A DNA stretch of 64,000 nt from Hyphomonadaceae bacterium BRH_c29 (GTDB lineage: Bacteria; Pseudomonadota; Alphaproteobacteria; Caulobacterales; Hyphomonadaceae): positions 1 to 64,000 of the forward strand of contig LADW01000044.1 of the NCBI GenBank assembly GCA_000961695.1. Reading direction: 5' to 3'. The position numbers were made by a program, and so were the translations under genes. Each line of letters starts with the position of its first letter. Within the stretch, counting starts at the first letter, position 1. Under the pieces are notes generated by a model, which searched no databases, was not told where the DNA came from, and saw only the letters and a program-made list of their open reading frames with translations. Below are positions 36,964 to 47,813 of the stretch, one piece after another.

Positions 36964-38718
36964 TCAGGGCCGGTTGGGCAGAGGTGGCTCGGAATCGGCC
37001 TGAACCACGACAGGGGCATCGGGGCCCTTTAACAACTTCACTTCGATCCGGGCGCGCTCCTGCTCTGCCGGGTCGAGCTTGAGCGACCGTTCCCACTGGA
37101 ACTTCGCTTCCAGCTTCCGGTCGCTGCGCCAGTAGGCATCGCCCAGATGGTCGTTCAGCGTCGGGTCACCCGGTTCCAGTTCCACGGCCCGCTCCAGGAA
37201 ATAGGTCGCGAGTTCGTACCGGCCGAGCCGGTAATAGGCCCAGCCGAGACTGTCGGTGATGAAGCCTGAGTCAGGATCATAGGTCAGTGCGGTGCGGATC
37301 AGCTCCAGGCCTTCCTCCAGATTGATGCCCCGGTCGACATAGGCATAGCCGAGATAGTTCAGCACCTGCGGGCTGCGCGGCTGCAGCTCCAGCGCCAGCT
37401 TCAGGTCTGCTTCGGCATCGTCCCAATGATCGAGCGCCTCACGGGTTGCCCCGCGCGCGTACATCAGGCGCCAGTCGACCCGGCCTTCGCGGGCATCTTC
37501 CTTGATGATCACCGTCAGCAGCATGTCCGCTTCATCATAGCGCGACAGTGACCGGTAGATGTCTGCCAGCTGTATCCTGAGGCCCCGGTCGGATGTCTTT
37601 GCCACCGCCTCACGGGCCAGCTCAACCGCTTCCTTGTCCCGGCCAAGCCGAAGCAGCGCCCAGGCGATCTGTCCGCGTGACGACGCGTAGAAGGGTGAGG
37701 AGTCCGGAATTCGGGACAGAACGGCAATCGCTTCAGGCTGGCGGCCGCCCTTTTCGAGTGACTGGGCCCATAGTGTCCGGGCCTCAGCGAGGTCAGGATC
37801 GAGCGCCAGAGCCAGCACGAAATAGACCGAAGCCACGTCGTCATCCGTCCGGGTGATCAGCGCCGCTGCAGGGACATAGACCGCCAGAGCGGCGCCTTGT
37901 GTCGGCTTGAGGCGTGGCACGGTGATCTCACGGCTGGAAGCAATATCCTCCGCCAGGCTTTCCAGCGCGGCATTGGCACCGACTGTGTCGCTGAACACTG
38001 TCAGCAGTTCGAGGGCCCGCTTGCTGTCACCATTCGCCACAAGAAGGCGGGCGTGCGCATCAATGCCGACGGCGAGTCTTGCACCGGAATCCCACAATGC
38101 CTCGAATGTGGAGAGGGCGGCTTCGTCCTTGTGCGCGGACAGCTCGATCAGGCCCCGCATATAAAGAGTCGCGCTGTCGAGGCGCGGGTCACCGGTCAGG
38201 GTTGCGTTCAGATACGCCTCTGCCGCGTCGGGGCCTTCATTGCCATCGATCCGCCAGGCAGAGATGCCGCGCGCGACGGCCCGGTTGAACGGGCCAAACC
38301 CGTCCTCTTTCAGGTAAGCCGCCGAGATGGAGTCCTTGCCATCCAGCATGGACTGAATGCCAAGCGTCAGCCGCAACAGCGTTCCGTAATTGCCAGCCCC
38401 TTGCGCCTTGTTGGCCAGTCTTACGGCCTGACGATAATCTCCGGACAGCAGCGCCGAGAAGACGGCGCGTTCAGCAATGCCGGTGGACTCGGGGGCGGTT
38501 TCAATGGACGCAGAGTAGCGGCTGGCCGCCTCACGCGGGTCATTGGTCATCGCAGCATAGCGCGCGACCAGAAAGTCGCCCAAAGCGGCAGAATCTGCCG
38601 GTGGCGCATAGGCCGCCCCGGCAGAAAAGCCATTCGGTCCAAAAACTGGATAGGAGGCGCATGCCACGCAGCCAAGCGACAGCAGCAATGCGGAAACAGC
38701 CCCGGTTCGTCTCATCAT
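36964..38718 (-). CDS. TPR-repeat lipoprotein
   Basis: A 584-residue envelope protein with a signal and lipobox-like segment (SLLLSLGC-VAC region; Cys about residues 17-20). It contains many tetratricopeptide repeats, clearest near the C terminus: LGYAYVDRGINLEEGLELIR, SLGWAYYRLGRYELATYFLE and LGDAYWRSDRKLEAKFQWER. These mediate protein contacts; a role in outer-membrane or wall assembly is possible. Ends four bases before ispE. Start could be 38718 or 38715 (MMRR). Confidence 0.82.
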   Translation of the reverse strand: MMRRTGAVSALLLSLGCVACASYPVFGPNGFSAGAAYAPPADSAALGDFLVARYAAMTNDPREAASRYSASIETAPESTGIAERAVFSALLSGDYRQAVRLANKAQGAGNYGTLLRLTLGIQSMLDGKDSISAAYLKEDGFGPFNRAVARGISAWRIDGNEGPDAAEAYLNATLTGDPRLDSATLYMRGLIELSAHKDEAALSTFEALWDSGARLAVGIDAHARLLVANGDSKRALELLTVFSDTVGANAALESLAEDIASSREITVPRLKPTQGAALAVYVPAAALITRTDDDVASVYFVLALALDPDLAEARTLWAQSLEKGGRQPEAIAVLSRIPDSSPFYASSRGQIAWALLRLGRDKEAVELAREAVAKTSDRGLRIQLADIYRSLSRYDEADMLLTVIIKEDAREGRVDWRLMYARGATREALDHWDDAEADLKLALELQPRSPQVLNYLGYAYVDRGINLEEGLELIRTALTYDPDSGFITDSLGWAYYRLGRYELATYFLERAVELEPGDPTLNDHLGDAYWRSDRKLEAKFQWERSLKLDPAEQERARIEVKLLKGPDAPVVVQADSEPPLPNRP

Positions 38719-38767
38719 GGAAGTGTCTCAGTTCGAACCCGGCCCGGCAAGCGGTTTCCCAGCAGCA

Positions 38768-39952
38768 TCAGCCTGACCGGTCCGCCATCAGCTTTTCCTG
38801 CTGAATGAAGAAGCGGTCGATGCCGCGTTTCACGGCCTGCATGGACTTGTGGCGGCCGTTGCGCGACTGCAGGCGGTCTGCATCATCCCGGTTGGTCAGG
38901 AAGCCAAGTTCCAGCAACACCGCCGGCACGTCCGGCGCCAGCAGAACATAGAAACCGGCATTCTTGTGCGTATCGCGCAGGACTGGCCCGGCCTGTTGAA
39001 GCTCCGGCAGCAGGAATTCGGCAAACTCGCCGGAATGCGTCCGGGTTTCGCGCTTCACCAGATCCTTCAGAATGCCCGTGATGGATTTGGACGTGCCGTC
39101 TTCCAGCGGGATCTCCCAGTCATTCTTGCTGGCTTCCTTGTCGATGCGCGATTCGCCGCGCGCAGAGATCGTGTAGACGGAGGCACCGGACACCTGGCTG
39201 TTCGCCGCCGCATCGGCATGCAGCGAGATGAACAGGTTGGCGCCCCAGTTGCGGGCCAGCGTCACGCGATCTTCCAGTTCGATGAACGTATCCGTCTCGC
39301 GGGTCAGGCGGACTTCGTAGCGGCCGTCGGCTTCGAGCATTTCCTTCAGCTGAAGCGCCGCCGCGAGCGTGATGTCCTTTTCCTTCTTGCCCGTGACGGC
39401 CGTGGCGCCGGGATCTTTGCCGCCATGACCGGCATCGACCACGATAATGTACTTGTTCTTACCCACACCGGGGCGCATCGCAGCCACTTCGCGGCGCTGG
39501 CCGGCATCGTTGAGCGCGACCGTGGCCTTGGCCAGCTGACGCATGTCGCGCTTGGCGACACTGGCAAAGCGGGCCGCAGACACGGTATCGAGGTCGATAA
39601 TCACCCGGTGATCGGTGGCTGTGCCGGTTGGCGGAAGGGTCAGAACCCGCGTCACCATCAGTGGCCTATCCAGACTGAAGCGCACTTCGGACGCGGTGGC
39701 CGACCAGTCCGGCACGCCGCCCATGCCTTTGCCGGTTCGGGGGCTGGCCCCGCCGCGCAGGGGCAGGACGACCGAAAGTCCGCTGGCACCCTCGACCATA
39801 TAGGCCCTCGGATCCTGGGCTGTATCAGTCCAGATAGTGATTCGGGTGGGCTCACCGTTGCCCACAATGCGGACATCGCGCACCTCTGCCATGGCCTGAA
39901 AGGCCCCGAAGAAAATGGCAAAAGCCAGCAGGAATGCCCGAAAAATCAACAT
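38768..39952 (-). CDS. amiC: N-acetylmuramoyl-L-alanine amidase with AMIN domain
   Basis: A 394-residue exported amidase that removes stem peptides from peptidoglycan to split daughter cells. Signal peptide MLIFRAFLLAFAIFFGAFQ; AMIN domain with VRDVRIVGNGEPTRITIWTD and LSLDRP-like strands (VRFSLDRPLMVTRVLTL); Amidase_3 domain with zinc residues VVDAGHGGKDPGA, a Glu in RLTRETDTFIELEDRV, LFISLHADAA and the catalytic LLELGFLTN. A regulatory alpha-helix insertion (about GESRIDKEASKNDW) is of the type that normally needs EnvC-like activators. The ATG at 39952 is chosen from an open frame to 40105. Divergent from rne. Confidence 0.93.
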   Translation of the reverse strand: MLIFRAFLLAFAIFFGAFQAMAEVRDVRIVGNGEPTRITIWTDTAQDPRAYMVEGASGLSVVLPLRGGASPRTGKGMGGVPDWSATASEVRFSLDRPLMVTRVLTLPPTGTATDHRVIIDLDTVSAARFASVAKRDMRQLAKATVALNDAGQRREVAAMRPGVGKNKYIIVVDAGHGGKDPGATAVTGKKEKDITLAAALQLKEMLEADGRYEVRLTRETDTFIELEDRVTLARNWGANLFISLHADAAANSQVSGASVYTISARGESRIDKEASKNDWEIPLEDGTSKSITGILKDLVKRETRTHSGEFAEFLLPELQQAGPVLRDTHKNAGFYVLLAPDVPAVLLELGFLTNRDDADRLQSRNGRHKSMQAVKRGIDRFFIQQEKLMADRSG

Positions 39953-40383
39953 CAGGTTGAGGTATTTGCCACCAGAAGACGCCAAACCAATTGAACGAAC
40001 TGTCTCCTTAGCAAAAGGAACATTAACCCACGATTGACCAGAGCTAACCGAGAACAGCAGCCAATTCACTATTTGTCCCTTTTCTTGGGCTGGAAAATTG
40101 GGCACTATCCACGGCGTAGCCGGATGACCGCGTTACAACGCAAGTTTCCCAATGACGCGCCAGCGATCCCGGCTCACCCTAGACAGGTCAGCGGGCGCCG
40201 CGCTCCGGAAAGCAGAGCTAATGACCACGGGTGCTGCCCAAAACAACGCTTTTTCGATGCCGCAGTACCGGCATGATAGCGGACGTGCCGGCCCCCATTC
40301 CCTCAATATACAGACCGGCCAGCTTGACTGCCTGAGGCGCATTCCGCCCGTAGCAGCAGCGCCGGATCAAAAGGTTCCTCTAG
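39953..40383 (+). promoter_or_regulatory. Divergent region with long rne leader
   Basis: The 431 bases between the amidase and rne hold no supported gene. The amidase promoter should lie in the left part, an AT-richer stretch near 39990-40030. The right part is probably the long 5' untranslated leader expected for rne, whose product commonly controls its own mRNA stability. One compact inverted repeat, GCGTT-AC-AACGC, lies at 40130-40141. The rne start itself has only a weak ribosome binding site (AGGTTCCTCT). Autoregulation here is inferred from family knowledge. Confidence 0.4.
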
Positions 40384-43065
40384 ATGAGCAAACTCATGCT
40401 GATCGACGCCGCACACACGGAAGAGACCCGTGTTGCGATCGTCAACAATGGGCAGGTCGACGACTTCGACTTCGAAACAACTGGTAACGAACAACTCCGC
40501 GGCAATATCTACCTCGCAAAGGTAACGCGGGTTGAGCCGTCGCTTCAGGCGGCCTTCGTTGAATATGGCGGCAACCGCCACGGCTTCCTCGCTTTCAGCG
40601 AGATCCACCCGGATTACTACCAGCTTCCGGCTGAAGATCGCGAAGCACTGCTGCGCGAAGCGGCCGAAGAAGCTGCTGCAGCCATTGAAGATGACGACGA
40701 GGAGGATGACAATTCCGCCTCCGCCGACGCCGAGAATGGCGACGATTCCGGTGACGAAGATCACGACGATGAAGACGAGGCCGATGAAGTCTCATCCGAC
40801 AGCGACGACGATGATGAAGATGACGACGAAACCGGCAAGGATTCGAACGCCAAGCCGGCCAAGGCCGCTGGCCGCCGTCCGGCGCGCAAAACCTCCACGC
40901 GCACGTCGATTTCCAAGCGCTACAAGATCCAGGAAGTGATCCGCCGGCGCCAGGTCATGCTGGTGCAGGTCGTCAAGGAAGAACGCGGCTCCAAGGGCGC
41001 GGCCCTGACCACATATCTCTCGCTGGCTGGTCGCTATTCGGTTCTGATGCCAAACACGCCTCGCGGCGGCGGCATTTCCCGCAAGATCGTCAACAGCACA
41101 GACCGCAAGCGCCTGAAGTCCATCGTCGCCGAACTGGATGTTCCGGACGGCATGGGCCTGATCGTCCGCACCGCTGGTGCCAAGCGCACAAAGATCGAAA
41201 TCAAGCGGGATTATGATTATCTTTCAAAGCTCTGGGAGACGATCGTTGAGAAAACGCTCGCCTCTGAAGCCCCGATGCTGATCAATGCCGAGGGCGGGCT
41301 GGTCCATCGCGCCATGCGCGACATGTTCGACAAGGACATCGAGGAAGTCCTCGTGCAGGGCGAGGAGGCCTATCGCGAAGCGAAAGACCTCGCCAAGCTG
41401 ATCATGCCGAGCCAGTCCAAAAAGGTTCAGCAATGGAAAGAGGAAGACCCGCTCTTCGTCTCCGAAGCGGTCGAAGAACAACTCGATTCGATCTATTCCC
41501 CGGTCGTTCAGCTCAAATCCGGCGGCTATCTGGTCATCAACCAGACGGAAGCGCTGGTCGCCATCGACGTGAACTCCGGCAAATCGACCCGCGAGCGGAA
41601 CATCGAGCAGACGGCTGTGCGCACCAATCTGGAAGCCGCAGAAGAAGCCTGCCGCCAGATGCGCCTGCGTGACCTGGCCGGCCTCATCGTGATCGACTTC
41701 ATCGACATGGACGAGAACAAGAACAATCGCGCCGTCGAGAAGAAGCTGAAGGAACACCTGAAGGTCGACCGTGCCCGCGTCCAGCACGGCCGGATCTCGC
41801 AGTTCGGTCTGATGGAAATCTCGCGCCAGCGCCGCCGTCAGGGCGTCCTGCAGGCAACTTCCGATCCCTGCCCGACCTGTAACGGCACCGGGCGCCGCCG
41901 CTCCATCCCGTCGGCTGCCCTGCAGCTGATCCGGGCCATTGAAGCGCGCGCCGCCACCGGCGGCCTGAAATCCATCTCGGTGAAAGCACCGACGGATGTC
42001 GCGCTCTACATTCTCAACAACAAGCGTGAAGCGCTGATCGAAATCGAGCGGATCGCCGGCTTTGCCGTCTCCATCCACTCCTCGGAAGACATGCTGCCGG
42101 GCGACTTCACCATCGATGCCGAGCGCGACTCGAACGCCCGGCCGAAGAAGCGCAAACAGCCGCGCTCGCTACAGAAGCCGACGAAACCGGTTTCCGTGGA
42201 CGAAGACGACGAGGATATCGAGGACGAAGACGCCGACGATGTCTCTGACGAGTCCGAAGCCGATGGCGAGGATGACGGCGAGAAGAAAGATGCCCCCCGC
42301 AAACGCCGCCGCCGCGGTGGACGCCGCCGTGGCAAGGGCGACCGTGAAACCGGCATGGAAGTCGTCGATGGTGAGGCCCCCATCGTGGCGCTTAATGACG
42401 ACAACGGTGACTCATCTGACGATGACGGTGATCCTGATGCCGACAACGGTGATGAGGGTGACGTATCTGCCGAAGACGACTCGGATGCACCGCGCAAGCG
42501 CCGCCGCCGGGGTCGCCGGGGTGGACGCCGCCGTCGTCGCAATGCCGGTGATCGCGCCGAGGGTTCAGACAACCAGGATGAAGCCGCGCCGTCCGATGGC
42601 GGGGCCTATCTCGATGGCCTGGCCGCCAGTGCGCCGGACATGCTCGACGCTGAACCGCCTGCCACACTCGAAGGCCCGGAACCGGAAATCATGCCGGAAT
42701 CGGTCGCAGAGGAAGCTGTCGCGGAAGTGAAAGCCCTCGAAGAGGCAGACGCTGAAGAGACGCTGAAGCCGAAACGCACGCGCCGTTCGCGCACCCGCAA
42801 GAGCGAGCCGAAGGAAGAGGCTGTGGCTGAAGCCGAAGCAGACACCACTGACCTGCCCGAGCCGGAAGTGATGCCGGCCGAAGTCGCTGCTGACGCGGTC
42901 GAGCAAGTCGAGGCTGAAGTGGAAGCCGAAGCGGTCGTCGCCCATATGGAAGAGGTCGCAGCTGCACCGGAGCCCGCTCCGAAAACCAGGAAGGCCGAAA
43001 AGGCTGAAGCCGCGAAGACGGATGCCCCTCGCCGCACCGGCTGGTGGGCCCGCGCCAAGAAATAG
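40384..43065 (+). CDS. rne: Ribonuclease E
   Basis: An 893-residue endonuclease, core of the RNA degradosome. The S1 domain is split by an acidic insert at residues 102-150 (almost only Asp, Glu, Ser). Catalytic domain: D395 in VAIDVNSGKSTRERNIEQTA and the second Asp cluster in IVIDFIDMDENKN (about 438-443). Zinc-link cysteines C496 and C499 in CPTCNG. The long C-terminal half is disordered, with two Arg-rich RNA-binding blocks (RKRRRRGGRRRGKG and RKRRRRGRRGG) between acidic runs. It ends TGWWARAKK (GWW at 886-888), like the Caulobacter PNPase-docking peptide. A terminator follows. Confidence 0.95.
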   Translation: MSKLMLIDAAHTEETRVAIVNNGQVDDFDFETTGNEQLRGNIYLAKVTRVEPSLQAAFVEYGGNRHGFLAFSEIHPDYYQLPAEDREALLREAAEEAAAAIEDDDEEDDNSASADAENGDDSGDEDHDDEDEADEVSSDSDDDDEDDDETGKDSNAKPAKAAGRRPARKTSTRTSISKRYKIQEVIRRRQVMLVQVVKEERGSKGAALTTYLSLAGRYSVLMPNTPRGGGISRKIVNSTDRKRLKSIVAELDVPDGMGLIVRTAGAKRTKIEIKRDYDYLSKLWETIVEKTLASEAPMLINAEGGLVHRAMRDMFDKDIEEVLVQGEEAYREAKDLAKLIMPSQSKKVQQWKEEDPLFVSEAVEEQLDSIYSPVVQLKSGGYLVINQTEALVAIDVNSGKSTRERNIEQTAVRTNLEAAEEACRQMRLRDLAGLIVIDFIDMDENKNNRAVEKKLKEHLKVDRARVQHGRISQFGLMEISRQRRRQGVLQATSDPCPTCNGTGRRRSIPSAALQLIRAIEARAATGGLKSISVKAPTDVALYILNNKREALIEIERIAGFAVSIHSSEDMLPGDFTIDAERDSNARPKKRKQPRSLQKPTKPVSVDEDDEDIEDEDADDVSDESEADGEDDGEKKDAPRKRRRRGGRRRGKGDRETGMEVVDGEAPIVALNDDNGDSSDDDGDPDADNGDEGDVSAEDDSDAPRKRRRRGRRGGRRRRRNAGDRAEGSDNQDEAAPSDGGAYLDGLAASAPDMLDAEPPATLEGPEPEIMPESVAEEAVAEVKALEEADAEETLKPKRTRRSRTRKSEPKEEAVAEAEADTTDLPEPEVMPAEVAADAVEQVEAEVEAEAVVAHMEEVAAAPEPAPKTRKAEKAEAAKTDAPRRTGWWARAKK

Positions 43066-43089
43066 AGCTGAACCCCAGCGCCCAAACAA

Positions 43090-43119
43090 AAAGGCCGGAG
43101 CAATGCTCCGGCCTTTCTT
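43090..43119 (+). terminator. Intrinsic terminator of rne
   Basis: AAAGGCCGGAGC (43090-43101) pairs with GCTCCGGCCTTT (43105-43116) around a 3-base loop, followed by CTTTTG. It lies 24 bases past the rne stop and 32 bases before the convergent lipoprotein stop, and may act in both directions since A-runs precede it. Confidence 0.88.
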
Positions 43120-43151
43120 TTGCCTAGCTAAGTACGAAACTTGGTTCCGAT

Positions 43152-43709
43152 CTATTCCGCATCGCCCGCGAGCATCTTGAACTCAGGATTGGCGACAGCC
43201 GAGCCGATCAGTTCCTGAACTGCGGGTGTGAACGCATCAATGACATTCTGGCAGGCTTTCAGGGCGCTGTAGCTTGTCTTGAACTTGTACTTCGTGGTCA
43301 CCGAGTAGCCTTCCGGAAGGGAATCCGACGAAAGCTTCAGAGCAATGTTCCAGGAGCCGGTGCCAAAGGAGTTGAACTCAAGTTGCGTGACTTCACCGCG
43401 GATGACATTCCCATTCGACTGATCATACACGCCCGCAGCAAAAAGCTCATCGCGCATCGCGCTTTCGACGAATTGAACCGGCGTTTTACCCGGAGCGACT
43501 TCCAGAGCCCCTAGCGCGCGGCAGGTCATCGACTCGTTTACTTCAGCACCCGCCGAGAAAGTGGAAAGCTGCACTTTCGTGCCGTCATCTTTCAGTACGC
43601 TTTGGAACGCCATGATATTTGAGGTCGAAGGCGTATAAGGACGGCTCGAAGTGGTCTCACAGGCGCAAAGCGACAGAACGGCCGCAGCCGCGCATACATA
43701 ACGGATCAT
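43152..43709 (-). CDS. Lipoprotein of unknown function
   Basis: A 185-residue protein with signal peptide and lipobox (AVLSLCAC; Cys 15-17 region). The mature part has two extra cysteines (MTCRAL, KACQNV) and alternates strands typical of a periplasmic beta domain: NVIRGEVTQLEFNSFGTGSW resembles proteins that assemble outer-membrane or curli-like parts (short inputs of a conserved TRL-like fold), but I cannot name a family. Isolated: convergent with rne and behind the fadB terminator. Confidence 0.72.
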   Translation of the reverse strand: MIRYVCAAAAVLSLCACETTSSRPYTPSTSNIMAFQSVLKDDGTKVQLSTFSAGAEVNESMTCRALGALEVAPGKTPVQFVESAMRDELFAAGVYDQSNGNVIRGEVTQLEFNSFGTGSWNIALKLSSDSLPEGYSVTTKYKFKTSYSALKACQNVIDAFTPAVQELIGSAVANPEFKMLAGDAE

Positions 43710-43796
43710 AGAATACTCCCCAGCATTGAAATTTTACCCATCTCCCCTGAGCTGGGTATAAAATGACTTCCTGTGTCCCGAGCATACCGTCAACCA

Positions 43797-43831
43797 AAAA
43801 ATGAAAAACGGCTGCGGAATTCCGCAGCCGT
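43797..43831 (-). terminator. Intrinsic terminator of the fad cluster
   Basis: A perfect 24-base palindrome (43808-43831; arms ACGGCTGCGGAA and TTCCGCAGCCGT with no spacer, folding with a short loop) is followed on the minus strand by TTTTCATTTTTT. It lies 58 bases past the stop of the multienzyme gene and should end the acyl-CoA degradation transcript. Confidence 0.85.
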
Positions 43832-43888
43832 CTATCCTGTAGTGATTGTTGCAGCGCACAAAGTCGTGCGTCACGGGATTTTGCGCCC

Positions 43889-46120
43889 CTAGGCTGCCGC
43901 AGCGGCTTTCGTGCCGGCGGGCGGGAAGCGGTCGTAGAAGCCTTCGCCTTTGGCGGCCATGTCGCGCAGGAGGGCTGGCGGCGCAAAGCGGTCGCCATAT
44001 TTCGCTGCGAGGCGGTCTGCCTCGGCGACGAAGCCTTTGATGCCCCAGAACAGATCGACATAGGAACAGCAGCCGCCGGTGAACGGCGCAAAGCCCCAGG
44101 CGAGGATCGAGCCAATGTCCGCATCGCGTGCATCGGTGATCACACCCTCGTCGAAGCAGCGCGCCACTTCGATGGCCTGACGCACCAGGAAGCGGCTGGT
44201 CAGCTCTTTCTTCAATTCCGGCGAGCACTCATCGACCTTGACCTCGATCATCTTGTTGATGTCCGGCCAGAGGCGTTCGGGTTTGCCCTTTTCATTATAG
44301 TCGTAGAAGCCCTTGCCGGCCTTGCGGCCGACACGGCCCTGATCTTCGACCAGCCATGCGAGGAACTGCGTACGCTCGTCGCCCTGGACGTCAGCGCCCA
44401 TGGCTTCCGCCGTGGCGCGCGTGACCTTGAGCGCCGTGTCGATCCCGACCGAGTCGGTCACTTCCAGCGCGCCCATCGGCATACCGCATTGGCGGCCGAC
44501 ATTCTCGATGATCGCAGGCTTGATGCCCTCGGCCAGCATTTCCATGCCTTCGCGCGTATAGGTGCCGAAGCAGCGCGAAGTGTAGAAGCCGCGGCTGTCA
44601 TTCACGGCAATCGGCGTCTTGCGGATGGCGAGGACATAATCGACCGCCTTGGCGAGCGTCGCTTCGCTGGTTTCCTTGCCGGAGATGATCTCCACAAGGC
44701 CCATACGCTCCACCGGCGAGAAGAAGTGGATGCCGATAAAGTTCTCAGGGCGCTTCGACGCCTTGGCGAGGCCAGTGATCGGCAGCGTCGAGGTGTTGGA
44801 ACCGAACACGGCGTTTTCGTCCAGAACGGCTTCGGCCATCTGGGTGATCTTCGCTTTCAGTTCTTCATTCTCGAACACGGCTTCGACCACGAGGTCGGCG
44901 CCTTTGACGTCGTCATAATTGTCCGTCGTCGTGATGAGTTCGAGCAGGGCGTCGCCCTTCTCTTTGGTCGACTTGCCGCGTGAGACATCTTTCTCCACCA
45001 GGCGGCGGGAATAGTCCTTGCCCTTCTCGGCATTCTCTTTCGAGACATCGACCAGAACCGTCGGGATGCCAGCCTTGGCCTGAACGTAGGCAATGCCTGC
45101 GCCCATCAGGCCGGCGCCGATAACGGCGATCTTCCTGAACTCAGTCTTTGGATGACCTGCCGGGCGGTTTGCGCCCTTCGACAGTTCCTGCATCGACAGG
45201 AACAGCGAACGGATCATGGCTTTCGCTTCCGGGCGCTGCTGGGTGTTGATGAAGTAGCGCGTCTCGATACGCAGGCCCGCATCGATCGGCACCTGGATGC
45301 CTTCATAGATGCAGGACAGGATGTTCTTCTGGGCCGGATAGTTGCCGTAGGTTTTCGAGGCCACCATCATGTTGGCCATCGTAGCCACCTGACCGGCGCC
45401 CGGCGATTTGTGCGGCACGCCGCCCGGCACTTTGAAGCCCTTCTCATCCCATGGCGCTTTGGCCTTCGGATTGGCTTTGACCCAGGCTTTCGCCTTGGCG
45501 ACGGTTTCCGAGGACGCAGCCAGTTCCTGCACGACGCCCATGGCGAGTGCTTTCTCGGCATTGAAGCTTTCGCCCTGCAGGATCAGCGGCAGAGCGGCCT
45601 GAACGCCAACAAGGCGCGGCAGACGCTGTGTGCCACCGGCGCCCGGCAGAAGGCCGATCTTGGCTTCCGGCAGACCGAACTGAAGCTTCGGATTGTCATT
45701 CGCGGCAACGCGGTAATGACAGGCGAGCGCCACTTCGAGGCCGCCGCCAAGGGCGAGGCCGTTGAGTGCGACAGCCACCGGCTTGCCGCAGGTTTCCAGC
45801 TTGCGCAGCGTGCCGTTCAGGGAGAAGCCCTGTTCGAATTGCTGCTTTTTCAGCTCGGCTTCAGAGAGTTCTTTCTTCTCTCCGCCGCCTGCGCGCTGGC
45901 CCATTTCGCCAAGGTCGGCCCCGGCGCAAAAGCCGCTCGGCTTGCCGGAGGAGATGACGAGGCCTTTGATGGCCTCATTGGTCGCGACTTCATTCGTAAA
46001 GGCGATGATGTCTGCAACGGCCTTGCCCGTCAGCGTGTTCATGCTGCGGCCCGGCACATCGAACACGGCGTGCGCGATGCCGTCTGCGTCGACTTCCCAA
46101 CCAAATGTTTCGAGTTTCAT
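43889..46120 (-). CDS. fadB: Multifunctional enoyl-CoA hydratase / 3-hydroxyacyl-CoA dehydrogenase
   Basis: A 743-residue fusion enzyme catalysing the second and third steps of beta-oxidation. The crotonase domain (about residues 1-200) shows GFCAGADLGEMGQ, NGLALGGGLEVALACHYRVA and LLPGAGGTQRLPR, with both catalytic Glu regions. The NAD-binding domain begins KIAVIGAGLMGAGIAYVQAK (about 330), followed by GSNTSTLPITGLA and FIGIHFFSPVERM; two HADH C-terminal domains complete it. This order is that of FadB/FadJ. The ATG at 46120 is preferred over a TTG five codons earlier. Downstream of the thiolase, its natural partner, 31 bases apart. Confidence 0.93.
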   Translation of the reverse strand: MKLETFGWEVDADGIAHAVFDVPGRSMNTLTGKAVADIIAFTNEVATNEAIKGLVISSGKPSGFCAGADLGEMGQRAGGGEKKELSEAELKKQQFEQGFSLNGTLRKLETCGKPVAVALNGLALGGGLEVALACHYRVAANDNPKLQFGLPEAKIGLLPGAGGTQRLPRLVGVQAALPLILQGESFNAEKALAMGVVQELAASSETVAKAKAWVKANPKAKAPWDEKGFKVPGGVPHKSPGAGQVATMANMMVASKTYGNYPAQKNILSCIYEGIQVPIDAGLRIETRYFINTQQRPEAKAMIRSLFLSMQELSKGANRPAGHPKTEFRKIAVIGAGLMGAGIAYVQAKAGIPTVLVDVSKENAEKGKDYSRRLVEKDVSRGKSTKEKGDALLELITTTDNYDDVKGADLVVEAVFENEELKAKITQMAEAVLDENAVFGSNTSTLPITGLAKASKRPENFIGIHFFSPVERMGLVEIISGKETSEATLAKAVDYVLAIRKTPIAVNDSRGFYTSRCFGTYTREGMEMLAEGIKPAIIENVGRQCGMPMGALEVTDSVGIDTALKVTRATAEAMGADVQGDERTQFLAWLVEDQGRVGRKAGKGFYDYNEKGKPERLWPDINKMIEVKVDECSPELKKELTSRFLVRQAIEVARCFDEGVITDARDADIGSILAWGFAPFTGGCCSYVDLFWGIKGFVAEADRLAAKYGDRFAPPALLRDMAAKGEGFYDRFPPAGTKAAAAA

Positions 46121-46151
46121 GTTCTTCAATTCCAATTATTCAGTGTGAGGA

Positions 46152-47357
<1,206 letters not shown>

Positions 47358-47384
47358 TGGAGAGGCTCCTTCTTGAACTGGGGA

Positions 47385-47813
47385 TCAGGTTGCCGGTTTC
47401 AGAACCGGGTTAAACGTGAGGCTCGCGGTGGAGCGGGCTGCTTCCTTGCCGCGGGAATCGTAGAGTTCGGCTTCGGCGAACACCATCGCCCGGCCGACAT
47501 TGCGCAGGCGCGCCGCCACTTCGATGACGCCCTTGCGCACAGGGCGGAGGAAGTGCGTGTGCAGATCCACCGTCGAGGGCAGTCTTGCCTTGCCGGCTTT
47601 CATGCCGGCGAGCATGCCAATCGTGTCATCCATCATGGCGACCAGATAGCCGCCCTGGATGACGCCCGCCGGATTGCAGAATTCGGGGCGGCCTTCGAAC
47701 CGCACCCGTGTCGTCAATGCCTTCATGTCGAGCGACAGTAGTTCGAAGCCGAGCGACGTCGAGGACGGGCTCGGACTGGGAAAGACATCACGGATGAGAT
47801 GGCTGTCAGGCAT
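47385..47813 (-). CDS. PaaI-type hotdog thioesterase
   Basis: A 142-residue hotdog-fold protein. The core NPAGVIQGGYLVAMMDDTIG holds the expected acidic active-site residue after the GG helix start, and VDLHTHFLRPVRKGVIEVAA forms the substrate strand. Such enzymes hydrolyse acyl-CoAs, for instance to recover CoA from dead-end intermediates, which fits this position directly before thiolase. Its start overlaps the preceding small membrane gene by eight bases. Acyl chain preference unknown. Confidence 0.87.
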   Translation of the reverse strand: MPDSHLIRDVFPSPSPSSTSLGFELLSLDMKALTTRVRFEGRPEFCNPAGVIQGGYLVAMMDDTIGMLAGMKAGKARLPSTVDLHTHFLRPVRKGVIEVAARLRNVGRAMVFAEAELYDSRGKEAARSTASLTFNPVLKPAT

